The notes under the pieces: model-generated
The model's input: only the letters and a program-made list of their open reading frames with translations
What the model was told of the DNA's origin: nothing
Databases searched by the model: none
Made by a program: the position numbers and the translations under genes
Shown: in pieces, positions 34,128-46,596 of the stretch
Layout of the letters: the number at the start of each line of letters is the position of its first letter
Numbering within the stretch: the stretch's first letter is position 1
Assembly (NCBI GenBank): GCA_007258455.2
Contig: VDFB02000003.1
Location: 40,675,986-40,739,985 of the forward strand
Length of the DNA: 64,000 bases
Reading direction: 5' to 3'
Source: Sequoia sempervirens
Lineage: Eukaryota; Streptophyta; Pinopsida; Cupressales; Cupressaceae

Positions 34128-34800
34128 TGTTGTGCCCTTAGCACACACGCCCCATTCAGAACGGGGACCCTCTCTTTCCTTCACTTTGTCGGGTCACTTT
34201 TGGCTTCACCTCATTTTGCGTTCCTTGTTTTGGTGTTCAAAATGGACAATGAACCTCAAAAGAGTCATCTCAAGTTAGCCTTGTTTCACCACCCTCTCAA
34301 ATTTTCTAAGTTCTATGTCTTTGTGGGGACCTCTTGGCAGTTTGCCTCTGTTGGCATCCCTCAAGCCCTATGGGTCCACCCTCACGGATTTCCCCTTGCA
34401 GATTTCCCTATTGCATTCACCAAGCCAAACAACCGAAGGACCCTATCCTTCCGCGACTTAGGACCCACCACTTTTATTGTTGTTTCCTTGTGCTTCTAGC
34501 GACTAAGTTTTAATGATCATCCTTGAGACGCATCGGGCCCATCCTAACAAGTCGCCCCTCCTAGACTTCTGTCACTTCTTTGCCAATTGTCCCATGCCCA
34601 CTCTCCGACAGAGTTCTGCCTATCGGAGCTCAATCTCCCCAGCGCCATCTGATCATCACCAATCAGTTAAGACAACCATCAGCCGATGACCTTCTGCCTA
34701 TCGGGTTTCAGCCCTGTCGCAGTCATTTTCAAATTTCAAGGCACCAACCTCTCTATCTACTATACATGCATTAATTTTTGGAATTTAATGCCTTAATTTC

Positions 34801-34808
34801 TATAAATA
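34801..34808 (+). promoter_or_regulatory. Upstream TATA box, 3' LTR
   Basis: TATAAATA in TTAATTTCTATAAATAGCC, about 1.75 kb before the gene A ATG (36551), with an acceptor-like TTACAG just before that ATG. This would fit a spliced leader driving gene A. Inferred from sequence. Confidence 0.5.
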
Positions 34809-36550
34809 GCCAAATTTGATCTATCATTTTCATATGTCAATTTGATTAGAGCATAGCAGAACAATTAGAGAACTATCTCCATGTGTCGCCTCTAAGCTCG
34901 AAGCCTCCCATCATAGATCCCTTGCGTCTATCAGCTTATTCACCTACTTCTTTCATTGGGTTCTTTAGATAAGTCCATTTTTCGTACCCCGTTGATGTTT
35001 TTCTTTGATTTCACGCAAAACTAAAATTTAGAAAGGATGAAAAACACACACATTAGATAGAGGAAAGTAAGGCGCCTAAAACCCATGTCATGAAATATTG
35101 AAAAACCTCATAAATCACCCAAACTTCGCCTGTGGAACTTTGATCCCTCGGCGTTATTCTTCAGATAGAGAATTCAAGCTCTACGGACCCTGGCCTTATG
35201 TTCATTGTGGCCAATACTTAAAAGCTAAACTCAAATGGTGAAATACTCTATCTAGATCGCCATCGAGGGATGATGTCATCCTTTCACTATTTGACCTTTT
35301 ACTAACTGAAATGGAGCCCAACACACCTTCCAGGCCTGCCCCCATGGGACTCCTTCCCCGGAGCACCACTCATAACCCGCCAATCCCAAATGGCTTTTCA
35401 ACCACAGCTCTCCGGCGCTTGGGTACCGTCCCATTACTTGCCCCCTAAAAACCCACCTAAAAAATCCAAAGTTCGAGCTAGTATCAAACCCTGCCTAGCA
35501 TATTTCCACTGGAAGAATGTTGCTTGCATCCCACTATTTTAGGTAGCCTTCGCCATTAGCAATCTCAGCCTTCGGATTCCACCCTTCTTCTCGTTGTGCA
35601 ACATTGTTATTGTCGTAAATGAACGGTCATATGCCAAGTTCCTTTTGGGTCCCGGTTGGCGGACCTCCATCCTCGAGTTGTCGCAGTGACAACATTGTCC
35701 CCTACAATGTTTGAGCAACTACCCCCCGCCCTCTAGCTCCTAACTCTCTCATAGTTTTAAAACCAAAGTGCCAAAGTACAAAGTGCTCCAACCTTCGGCA
35801 GGTCATTCCTGTCGGACTTCCGCCGTCGGGACTCTGTCCCATCCTGGCCGTTGTGAAGGGGAGAATTTCCTTCGTCCTTCCACTGCCTGAGATCTAATCC
35901 TCTACTTTCCTATGAGCCTTCCCCAAGAAAAATAAAGAAAACATGGAGGCCAAGTCCCCAGATTGGCCCAATTCCTTAGGTGGCTCCCATCGGACTTTCG
36001 CACACCTTTCGCCATTTTCAAATGGAAATCCCCAAATGGCTTTCCACCCCTTTTGACCTGAACTACCCAAACGCTAAGTTTATGTCAACTGCCCTCCAGA
36101 CCAGTAGGTCCTATCCAACAGAACTCTTCCCACAGAATGCTATCTCGCTAGAGCCATTCCAAACAACATACCTCAAATGGCGGAGCTGCTTCTCGATTCT
36201 GATCGCCCAAAGAGTGACCCAATTTCCTTATAATCACCAAACAAACTTTGACTCGTGTGCCAAAATGGCTTGTTCTCCTTAGCGGACCCCATTATTTGAC
36301 CAAATCCTAGGGCGAGTTCAACCTTGTGAACCACCTTGCCCTATTTTCCCTTCAAAACAACCATCCAGCTAGGGAAATCTAACCCCTGGGACCCAAATAA
36401 TCCAAAATCCCTCGTGTGAACTACTAATTCCATTTGTTAGATTCCTCAAATGATGATTTATCCAATCTAACACCGTCTTCCAAGGATTTGGCTAACGTTC
36501 CATGTATTTTATGCTTGAATGTGTTTGTTGCCCCTTTGGTTACAGGATAT

Positions 36551-39500
36551 ATGAAATCAGGTGTTGGACCTTCGGGAACCACCGTGGAGAAAAAAAAAGG
36601 AAAGAAAACAGGTAGAGCACCCTGCGGGAAAGAAGATAAGGATCAAATGAAATATCAATTCCAAGGGGAACCATTGAAATCTAAAGTCACTACAAAGTGG
36701 AAAGAGGTCTTTGACACAAACATTAGGCACGTAGACATCAATGAATTAATGTAAAGGGTCAGGATCAGCCCTAAAACATAGAATGCAAGATTAATTAGAG
36801 GCAGTGGGTTAGCCAAGGTTGTAGGCTTCCCTCCCATTCTTTTCAACCTTGAACTAGTAATCGCTCTCAGGGAGGCATACCAGCTAGAAACCCGAACGAT
36901 AGTAGAAAAAGATGGAAATGTGTTAGCTGATATGTCTACTCAAGCAATAACCAGAACATTTCATATCCCTACATTTAGGGAAATGGAATTGCCAACCATA
37001 AAGGAGTGCAAGGAAATGTGGGAGGAGGACCCACTTAAATGTAAGAAAATCATAAATCAGTTTTGGCTCAAGGAGAAGAGGGGTAGTGCTGCTAAAGTTC
37101 CCCAAGAATTGTTTTGAAGTGATTTTTATGAAGATTACCATGATTTGGTTACATTGTTAAGCAGGGTCATGGGCCTTCTGACTATGGCCTACTTCCAAGA
37201 ATGGATGGTATACCTCGTTGAAGAGATTCTTCGTGGAGAAGAAACCAAGTTTTACTGGGGCAAGATAATCATTGATTACTTCCATAAATAGTTTATGGTT
37301 GTTAAGAAAACCTCTAGATTCTACATGACATCCTACTTGGTCTATTCTTTGGCTGAATAGAGGCAATGCAGTGGCTTATTCAGAGCTCCAAATGAGGAAC
37401 CTAGCAGGGAGCTAAAGGTTTATGAAAAATACCCCCAGCTGCAATAAAGGAGCTACAAGAAAGATTATTGTAGAGTTAATGATGCTTTCATAGGTCATAT
37501 CATCAAATTGCTTGAGGGTGAGTTTGAGAGGTGAGTCTCCCATAGCGCCAATGCATTTCTAAAGTAGTATGCCTTTTTTTCATCTAGTAACTGAAGTTCA
37601 CATATATTCTTACAAAAGGCTTCTCAGAAAGACAAATAAACTGCCCTAGTATCCTAATGACCAAATAATACTATTGGAGCTCTCTCGATAGCTATGACAT
37701 GTGCACAACCTCTTGAACAACAAACATATAGTAGGAATTCCTTATCCCCTCTCCTTCGACCAAGGGATGTGCGAACTCCATACCTCGCAATGTGCCCACA
37801 ATTCAAAGAAGAATTTGGTCGAATACCATTTGAGACTCCACACTGCCCGACCACGGATGGATCCCTATGACCATATCAAGCAAATGCTTGGACTTGAATA
37901 TGCCCATTAGCATAGCGTTGAGGATTTATGGGCTAATTGTAAAGATGACAATGAGGTGTGGATGATGCATTATATGTGGATGATCGCGTACTTTGTAAAG
38001 AGGGTCAATCTATTCCCAGTGCCTGACCAAGTGGAAGAAGATGAAAGAACGGTCATGGATCCTCGGTATAATGCAGTTGCTAACTTGCTGCTAGCACTAA
38101 TTTATTGGAATGAGCAAGAGTTCGATAACCTCAACATTCTAACCAAGCCCATCGAGGTCCACACAAAATAATGGATTGATAGACAAGTTGCCCGATTGGA
38201 GCAGCAAGGGGTTACTTTGACCTATGAGGGGCTCGAAAGTTAGCCAAGTGGAACATATGGCAGGACAATTACTGCTCCAATAGGAGAAACTTCGAAATAC
38301 CCTCCAGTCACTAGGTCAAGGAAAATAAAATAAACTGATGAGAAAAAACCTAATCCAAAGGTATACACAAGAAAGACCTCGGAAGGGGAATCTTTCAAGA
38401 GACATAAGAGTTCAAGTAGTGTCACAAAGATGCATGTTATTCAAGAAGATCCACTCTATGAGGGAGAGGAAATGGAGGCTAAGCAACCAAATCTCCACTT
38501 TCCACCTCCACTACTGCTACCCCTTCACCTACTTCTTAGGCCATGGTGGCTACTTCCCCACCTGCAGTGAACATCTCGGTCCACCTTGCCTCTTCTTCGC
38601 CTACTGGACAACTTGTAATGATCAACTCTTCTTCCGCCACCACCTCTCCACTTTCTTCTACTTCCATGTCTCCAACAACATCTCTCTCATTAGTAACAAC
38701 AACAATTCCAATGCCTACAGTCTCACTTCAAGAGGAATTCTCGCAGCATATGCAGAAGGTTCATACAGAGCTTTCTGAGGCATTGATGAACCCAACTATT
38801 CAGGCTGCCCTGGAAAATATTCTTGCCAATATCCCTACATCCACGCCTCCAGCTAAACCATCCAAAATGAAAGCCACAATGCAAATATACGAGGATTTGG
38901 AGAGGAAGGAAAAGGAAGCAACAAAGGTATTGAAGGAAGAAGCAGACGACTACCATGAACACCTAAAGCACTAGCACTTGCAGATTGATAAGGTAGTCTG
39001 TGAGGGAGAGGAAACATAATCCTCCAAGAGTGATGAAGAGGGTGTTAGCACCAAATATATTATAGAAACCTTCTATGTAGACTTAGAAGAAGAGCTTTCC
39101 TAGAAGTTAAAGGATGTTGTAGGGGAAGTGGAAGACCACCTCCCGAAGAAGAAAAAGAGTCTAGTGATAAAATGGAAGAAGACACTGAACTTCCAACTAG
39201 GTAGCAGGAAGAAGGATCTAGGCCAAATGAGGAAATGCCCCTCTCAGTAGAACAAGAAGAAAAAAAAAAGGAGTAGCAAGATGTGCCACCTGGGCACAAG
39301 GAAAAAGAAAGTAAAGAAGAGGAAAATCCTGAAGAAGAAGTCAAGACCCACAAAATCCAAAAGACAGAACAACATGAGGGACATGTGCATGAAGAAGAAA
39401 AAGAAGAGAATGATATTGAAGAAGAGGACAGCCCCAAAGAGCGCATGCCCACCAAGTCCCCCATTAAACACATGGTGTTCATCCAAGACTCTGATGAAGA

Positions 39501-40884
39501 AGGAGAAGACACAAGAATGGAGCAAGAAGCTCTTGATGAAAAAGAGATTGAAGTCAAAAGGAATGAAGAGGAAGGTGATCGTGAATCACCCAAGAAAGAG
39601 TTTCAGATGCCCAAGTGGCTAGAAAAGAAATTAGAAAAGAAGACTTCGGCTCCTAGAGATCCAAGAGAAAGGTTGGATACCATCTTGGTTTGAGCTCAGA
39701 TCGGCACTAAGAAAGAAAAGAAACCCAAAGTTAGATCCAAGATGAAAATGGATGCCTCTGGATCTAGAACTGTGCAAGTAGCTAAACCAATAGTGGGAGA
39801 AGAAGGGATAAGTTACAACATCTCCACCATTGACATGGGGACAACCACCAGATAGCATAAAGTAGATCACCTTCAGGAGTTTGTTGTCATGGTGGAGCAT
39901 TTGATATAGCAAGATAAGATCTCCAAGGAAGAACTTAAGGCGCAGCTGGCTGATTTGACAACCAATATTCAGCAACAGTCATTTTCAGAAGATCTGCCTA
40001 CCATATCCTTGGCTCCACTACAACTATTGTCCAAGGAGAAAATTGGAAAACTTGAGAAAAGAAAGAACTAGACTAAAACCACAAAAGGTTGGTTCCAACA
40101 AGTCCAGTATGTTGGAAACATGGGCATCGATTGTGCTGTCAGGACAACAAATAAATTCTTGGAAGTCCAGAAGTCCCTTGAGGCCACGTGGAAGTTTTGC
40201 ACTAACTTCCCTAGGATATATGAATCCACCTATCCTAATATTGAGGCCATCGTCAATTTTCCTCACAAAACAAGGAAAGAAGACCTTGCATTCATGGAGG
40301 ACAACCACTGGCTAGTGGATATGTGGAAGTTGGATTTTGATCACAGAAAAGGGATATTGGAGTGAGTACTTTGCAAAGTGGAGTCAAACATTGATTGGGC
40401 CAAGGAAATTAGGACCAACTATATTGAGTATCTGAAATTGATGACAAGCTACAATGTTCTAGCTATCGAGATTGATCCAGGAAAGGTAAAGCCTTACTTC
40501 CATAAGAAGATGGAAGATGGAATGTCAAGAGAGCTCACCAAATATTTCATGATTTTTTCTACTTGGGCCTTCACCCAATCCAAAAAAGTCAGGGATAATA
40601 CAACTAAGTGTTATGAAGATTGGGATACACTTACAGGCTGATCCAAACAATGGAACTACCAAGTGCTCCAATCTAATATAATGGAGATCGAGAAGCTTTG
40701 AGTGTTAATCAGCAAGTTCATAGAATAGATCTCTTTAAATAAGCAAGAAGGAAACCTGGTCGTTGATGAAAAGATCCTCATAGAATAGCTATAGCGAAGG
40801 CAATCAACAAAAGACAAAAATTCTACAGTGTTGTCACAAGAGGAGAAAATAGACAAAATATAAATGATGTATTTTAAATTTTAA
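36551..40884 (+). pseudogene. Gene A in the 3' LTR
   Basis: Second copy of the LTR-borne accessory gene. The ATG at 36551 follows the TTACAG acceptor-like site by five bases. The N-terminus is open for 68 codons (KKKGKKTGR basic patch, then DTNIRHVDINELM) before a TAA. The conserved domain (36860-37115), the helical block FQEWMVYLVEEIL (about 37195-37235), the DPRYNAVANLLLALIYW block (about 38059), the Ser/Thr/Pro region (38540-38740), the acidic region (39180-39690, open for 136 codons in one frame) and the helical C-terminus (40120-40884) all match the 5' copy. Stops and frameshifts mostly differ between the copies, so the decay happened after insertion and the inserted gene was more intact. 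Confidence 0.75.
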
Positions 40885-40976
40885 TATATTTCAGGGTAGG
40901 TGGAACCCTAGTTTGTAGTGAATCTTGGCCACATAATGCAAATCAATCTTGTCCATTCATTTTTCTTTGTGAGCAC

Positions 40977-40984
40977 TATAAATA
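40977..40984 (+). promoter_or_regulatory. Downstream TATA box, 3' LTR
   Basis: TATAAATA in GAGCACTATAAATAGGGGG, about 95 bp past the gene A stop and 900 bp before the LTR end. Same position as 25242 in the 5' LTR. Confidence 0.6.
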
Positions 40985-41880
40985 GGGGGTATCCTCTCAT
41001 TTTCAAGGAAGAGTTGAGTTGTTGTAATGACATGCTGCAAAAATTTTAATAGTAGTTGATTGGATTTTGGTGGACTCTTGAGTTTCTATTGCTTGTTTCA
41101 TGATTCATCTCCCATAGTTAGTTTATTTAGTTAGATTTACTTTGTTGTTCTTCATGGTCTTAGATTACTTTGATAGATTTAGTAATGTTGTTCACTGGTT
41201 ATGTAGATTTTTGTTGTGTTGATGCCTTTCTTGTCCATACTTTTTTTTGTTTACTGTTGGTAGATAGTTGTGTAAAGTTAGTCTAGGCATAAACTAGAAG
41301 TTGCTCCAAAATTTTATCTTTTTTTCATGCATGTTTATGGTGAATGAATGGTAGAACATTTGCAGTCCTTAGAAGCTAGCATAAGTTTCATGATACTGTG
41401 AGTTTTTTGGTTAAGTGAAATTATGTTTTAAGAAAGTTATCCACATTAGAACCCTCCATGATCACTATTTGTAGTTAGTTTCAAATCCAGGAACCTCTCT
41501 TCTCCCTTGCTCTTTTCCTCTCTTTTTTAATAAGTGACCTATGCTAAGGTTCATTGCACAGTGTAAAGCTAAGCCTTAAGATAAAATAGGAGTTTATGAT
41601 TGTTGTTCAAACCTGCAGCAAACTACACTCTAACTTCCCACCTTAGGAATTCCATTTCAAGATTCATCTCGCATCCAGCCCAAACAATGTAAGTTTTCCT
41701 TCTGATTACCATAAAAATCACATCAAACATCAATTGATAAATTCATTGCACATCATGACCTGACACCCAAGAGACCTTGGGCTAGTAATTGGTAACTTGC
41801 TTGCAAATTTTTACCTTTCAAGAGAGGTAGTGCGCCTATGCATTCCCTGTGTTGAGAAAGTGCTAAAACACCCATCAACA

Positions 41881-41885
41881 TATAG
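41881..41885. repeat. Target-site duplication TATAG, right copy (element 1)
   Basis: TATAG follows the LTR terminus CAACA and matches 18463-18467. Confidence 0.92.
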
Positions 41886-44800
41886 GTTTGTAACTTACTC
41901 AATTTTTTGAAGGATTTTGCAGTGGTTGTCTCAGGATCAACTACTTCTCTATAATACACCTCTTTAAATTCCCTTATTATTTCAAAAAGATGCAATACAT
42001 TTTCATCGAACCCATTTGTGAGGTCCACCTCAAGAGCATTGAAGTTTTCCTTGATCTGCACCAATATGTCAAAGTATTTTTCTAACACTTTATTGATTTC
42101 CTTGATATAATCTTCATATACTGTCAATTTCCACTCCAATGAATCATGCCAACTAGGATCAATTTATTTAGGGTCATCCACCAATTTTTCTCATACTAAC
42201 AAAGTGTGCTCCATGGAGACTAATTCTTGAATTTCCTTTGAAAGAAAAAATGTGCTACTATGTTCTCTCTGGGTCTGTTGGAGCTCAACTACCAGTTCCT
42301 TTCTTTTATCAGGAACATTAACAAATAATTGCTTAAATTTAGTAATTTGGAAAATGCCATCCTATTAAAGCCCTTATTTCCATTCACTAAAAGCTTTAGC
42401 ATAACCTAATTTTTTCTTGACCCGTTGCACAATGTCAGAATCAATACATTGAAAATTTGAGCTTGAGGCTTCCTCAGCGGTCGGAGTCACAATTGATGAA
42501 ATAAAATATCTTAAAGAAAGATTATGAGATTGTAACTAAAGGTTCTCCTTTTTCAGTTCTTTTGCTCTTTTGATCAATACATTAACAGAGTAATCGGCCT
42601 AATATACATCACCTTCTAAAGTAGATGGCTCCATATCAACATGAGTAACCTTGTAGTTAGCTTTTGTTATTTCATTTTCATTTAGGTTCTTTTCTAGTTC
42701 AACAATCTCCAACAGTTGATGCCTAGTAGTGGAATCGATGACAATTTGTGACATCCTCTTAGCCTTTTTGGGCTTCTAGTGAACCTGCAGCAGCATGGCA
42801 ACTGTATCTACTTCAATTGTCATTATGGAAATATTCTTTCTTTTCTTCTCGACTTCTTTCTTTAACCATGTTGGGGAAGATGCCACTAATCCAATGTCTC
42901 TACTTTCAACACTTACATTTTCTTTTCTTTTTTTCAATTGATTGAACAGAAACAAAAGTATCTCATAGTGGAGAAGGGGGAACTTCAAAGAATGTGGGAA
43001 AAGAATTATCATCAATTATTTGTTGAAAAATTCCCTCAGAGTATGTAGGCACTGGTTTTTATTGACTATCCTTTTTCTTAGGTACCGAGGGTACACTATC
43101 CTGTTCACAAATTGATTTAGCTTGGCCCTAGTGTCTTTTGGCTTCTTTCCATATCCTCTTGACTGTGAACCAATTCCAAACAGCCTAATTGATTGCTTTC
43201 TAGAAAATATATTTATGCTAGAGGCTTGTATAGTCCCTTGCTCTTTTCTTTGTGAAACTCTTTGCTCATGGGGAGAACTCGCACTTTGGCACCATTTTTT
43301 GTTCAACCAGTCTGAATTTCTTCTCAAAATAGGGGTAGAAAGGACCATCAAGTTTGAAACTTCATCCTCTAACCAATTAATTTTGTACAAGAGCTTTCCA
43401 ACAGGGGCCCAATATTCAGGATCAATGATCACCGAGTCTCCTTGTGCATCTTCTAGAATATTGAAAGAAATACCAAAATCTTGTATTTTCCCTAGGGTCA
43501 ATCTCATGAAATTTATTCTATACACCTCACCTTCATCTGTACAGTCTTCCCAAAAATCTTCAATATCAGGGTGATGCTCATAGCTGACAACTCCATACAA
43601 ATTTTTCTTAACATAACCCTTGTTATCAAAATTAGTTCTCATGGGAAAACACTAAAAATTGAATTCATTCAGGGATTTCTGCACACCCCTAGCAATATTA
43701 TTACTTTTGCAAGAAAATGAAGGCATGGACAATGGAAAAGCATACCCCTTCTTTCCCATGTTTGAATATTTAACATTTATAATGGCCATCTGCTGGAAAA
43801 ATTCAAGAGAAACTAGGAAATCACTTGGGTAACAGAGTAATTTCAATGGAGCCTTCTCAAAACCTCCAATTCTAAGATAAGTAAATCTTTTGAACTGAAT
43901 GTAGAAACTTCCAAACCTCAATACTAGAGCAGCCACTTTAGGTGAAACCTGAAGCTCAGGGTTTCCTTCAATTTTTTTCATACTTTCCATTAAAAATGTG
44001 TCATTGACACAACAGATATTCCTCATTCCAACCTCCTTAGTGAGATGTGGAAAATTTCTATACACAGGAATGTCTGACATCGAAGACCTTTACAGTTCCA
44101 ACCCTGCCCAGACAACCTCTTGACTAGCTAGAATGTAAACCAGGCATGAACACATGTAGAAGGAAATTGTTTGCCAAAAATATATCAATTGATCATTTAA
44201 ATGATAACTAATAATCTTAGCCCAGTCAATGAATTTATTTTCACTACAAATCAACAAAATAAAATGACACATCCAAAATTCAAAAGATTCTGAATATGCA
44301 TTACCAACCACACAATGTAGCAAGGTGATAAAACTTGAGATTTCATCCTTAAAATAAACCCTTTTAAGCTTTGAGGGAAGCTAAGACTTACCCTTTTTTT
44401 CAGACTTCAACCAATTCCTCGCAATGAAATTTTTGCACCATTCCTCATTCATTCTAAAAAACTCATCACCAATAGCTACAAACATTTCCTCTACATTTTC
44501 CCTCTCTGTAATGCTTAATGCACAGGAAATTACTTCAGGAGTAATTCTTGCAATGACTGACCCATCCACAACTCTAATTTCCTGAGTCTCTGGAATGTAG
44601 CTCCTTGCACACACAATCACCAGGTTGACACTTTGTACAGCCTCAGGAAAACCTCCCACGTGCGCCAAACCACTCTGCAAAACTTTATCTTCCAATGTTG
44701 TTCTCTACCTTTGCTCCAAGCGCACCAAAAAATCCTCCAAAATGATGTGCCTAATTTCAGTGTCCCTCACGCCAGACCAGTGATTCTGAATTCCACTCTG

Positions 44801-44947
44801 CATGAGTGCAAATTCACAAAGATAGAATTTTTGCACTTGAGAAGTACTAGCATTGGCAAAGAATGAGAATGTAGGCTGAATGACTAAGTAAAACTTTTCT
44901 AGCCACTTATGCCATTGTTTTGATAGGACGTGCATTAAATGCAACAT
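41881..44947 (-). pseudogene. Gene B, N-terminal and central part: accessory protein related to gene A
   Basis: One minus-strand frame runs from ATG 44947 to 41881 with about a dozen stops but no frameshift, and continues at 18467-18221, giving roughly 1,100 codons in all. The conserved domain (about 44645-44390) has GGFPEAVQSVNLVIVCARSY and NEEWCKNFIARNWL. The next block (about 44330-44120) has FWMCHFILLICSE and IDWAKIISYHL. Then come VNDTFLMES and FTYLRIGGFEKAPLKLLCYP (about 44010-43800), DPEYWAPVGKLLYKINWLED (about 43410), a basic region, and a helical C-terminus (42140-41881). Each block has a clear counterpart, in the same order, in gene A. It is unrelated to known enzymes that I can name. 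Probably the accessory gene of an older retroelement that element 1 later entered. Confidence 0.75.
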
Positions 44948-45162
44948 TCAATTTCATTCCTAAAAAAGATAGCATTTAAACCTGCATGCTTTTTGAAATT
45001 CCTAAAAAGACAACTCAAGGTTAGTCTGTACATAGCATTCAATGAGATGACAACTCCTTTGAAAGCCAAGATAAGTCCATAATGTCATGTGGTTGTTGAA
45101 ACTTGGAACCTTAGAACCAAAGTCTAAAGTTTCAAAGTTTTCAAAACGTCTAACTCACCGAC
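44948..45162. other. Spacer upstream of gene B
   Basis: AT-rich, minus-strand 5' flank of gene B. I see no promoter that I can defend. Confidence 0.4.
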
Positions 45163-45970
45163 TACAAAGATGACCAACAAAGACTTGCAACTCAACAAAG
45201 TGAACCAAGTCAGGGAATCGGGAAGTTATGAAAATTTAGAACTCTATGACAAAGTTATAAAACTCTAAGGACTAGTGACTAAGGTTAGGAAAAGCACCAA
45301 AACCGCGACTTTGAGTGATAATAACCACAACAATGAATCTAACCAAAAATATATCATTCCAATTACAATAATAGATAATCCACTACAAACTACTCAACAA
45401 AAGAAGAATGAATCCACACACCATAACTCAAAGATTGTGTATGTATGAACTTCACCATTTTCTAAGTCTTTCTATATTGAAGTAACTCTCTCATCCTCCA
45501 TGGAATACAAAGATGACCAACAAAGACTTGCAACTCAACAAAGTGAACCAAGTCAGGGAATCGGGAAGTTATGAAAATTTAGAACTATGTGACAAGGTTA
45601 TAAAACTCTGAGGACTAGCGACTAAGGTTAGGAAAAGAACCAAAACCACAACTTTGAGTGATAGTAACCACAACAATGAAACTAACCAAAAATCTATCAT
45701 TCCAATTACATTAATATATAATCCACTGCAAACTACTCAGCAAAAGCATAATCAATCCACACACCATAACTCAAAGATTATGTATGCATGAACTTCACCA
45801 TTGTCTAAGTCTTTCTATATTGAAATAACTCTCTCATCCTCCACCGACTACAAAGATGACCAACAAAGACTTGTAACTCAACAAAGTGAACCAAGCCAGG
45901 GAATCGGGAAGCTATGAAAATTTAGAACTCCGCAACAATGTTATAAAACTCGGAGGACTAGCGACTAAGC
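45163..45970. repeat. 343-bp tandem repeat containing repeat X (2.4 copies)
   Basis: Copies begin at TACAAAGATGACCAACAAAG: 45163, 45506 and 45849 (partial, to about 45970). Spacing is 343 bp. Each full unit contains a repeat X segment (45328-45490, 45660-45835) that also occurs at 17930-18110. The unit also holds CAAGTCAGGGAATCGGGAAG. Confidence 0.88.
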
Positions 45971-46596
45971 TTGTTTTGCTCCCTTATTTTGAGTCTATCG
46001 TCTCTCCACCTATAACATTTTACATGAATTAGTAATGAAATTTGATCAATGATCTTTCATTAATCTTCTTTGTCATTATGTATTGATGTATGTTTTAATT
46101 TTGGCTATGGTTTAATGAACCAATTAAAGTACCTTGATTAAAGCATGAATTCATATAAATGTTTAGTGGATCTGATAAGTAGTCATGGAGATTGAGTATT
46201 GATGTGCGAATTGTAATACAATTTCACTAAGATTGTGGATGTCTGGAATTAAAATCACCTTATAGTTCATATTTAAATTGTGTTAAAAGTAAAACTTGAA
46301 CATGTACTTAGTGATTTATCACTCAACTCAATGCTTAATAACATATTAACAATAGTATTAGTATCATATACAACAATGAACATCAACAATAATTTAATGT
46401 GTATCTAGTAGTTGAAACCACTACCATACTTTTTCTTCAAATGATAAAATAAATAATATAGATAATTGAACATCAAAAAATTACTGAAGTTTGAATTTGA
46501 CCTTTTTAATTGATTATCACATGAAGGAGTGCATAGGGGCATTGGCAATGCAAAATCTTGCTCAAAGACAACTCTGCACGAAAGTCAAAAATCAAA
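45971..46596. other. AT-rich spacer
   Basis: Lies between the 343-bp repeats and the end of gene C. I see no gene or repeat. Confidence 0.4.

Larger units (their letters stand above)
18468..41880 (+). mobile_element. Element 1: 23.4-kb Ty3/gypsy retrotransposon with giant LTRs
   Basis: The LTRs are 18468-26143 (7,676 bp) and 34128-41880 (7,753 bp). Both begin TGTTGT and end CATCAACA, so the termini TGTTG/CAACA are inverted. The element is flanked by TATAG on both sides. The 7,984-bp internal region holds a candidate primer site (26148-26162), gag and pol. Pol order (RT, RNase H, integrase) is that of Ty3/gypsy. An extra RNase H of the plant Tat type points to that lineage. By eye, one sampled ~230-bp stretch of the two LTRs differs at about 25 positions, so the insertion is old. 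It sits inside gene B of an older, opposite-strand host. Confidence 0.92.
34128..41880 (+). repeat. Element 1 3' LTR (7.75 kb, carries gene A)
   Basis: Colinear with 18468-26143 throughout, including gene A and both TATA-like sites. It ends CCCATCAACA at 41880, followed by TATAG. It is somewhat better preserved than the 5' LTR at the two TATA sites and at the splice-acceptor-like CCTTTGGTTACAG (36533-36545). Confidence 0.9.

Noticed and set aside
18468..41880. Reading 18468-26143 and 34128-41880 as a segmental duplication beside a normal element
   Set aside because: The repeats end exactly at TG/CA borders, flank gag-pol on both sides and have a shared 5-bp target duplication, as only LTRs would.
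43122..43574. 150-codon plus-strand frame
   Set aside because: It is antisense to gene B, whose own frame is continuous and homologous to gene A.
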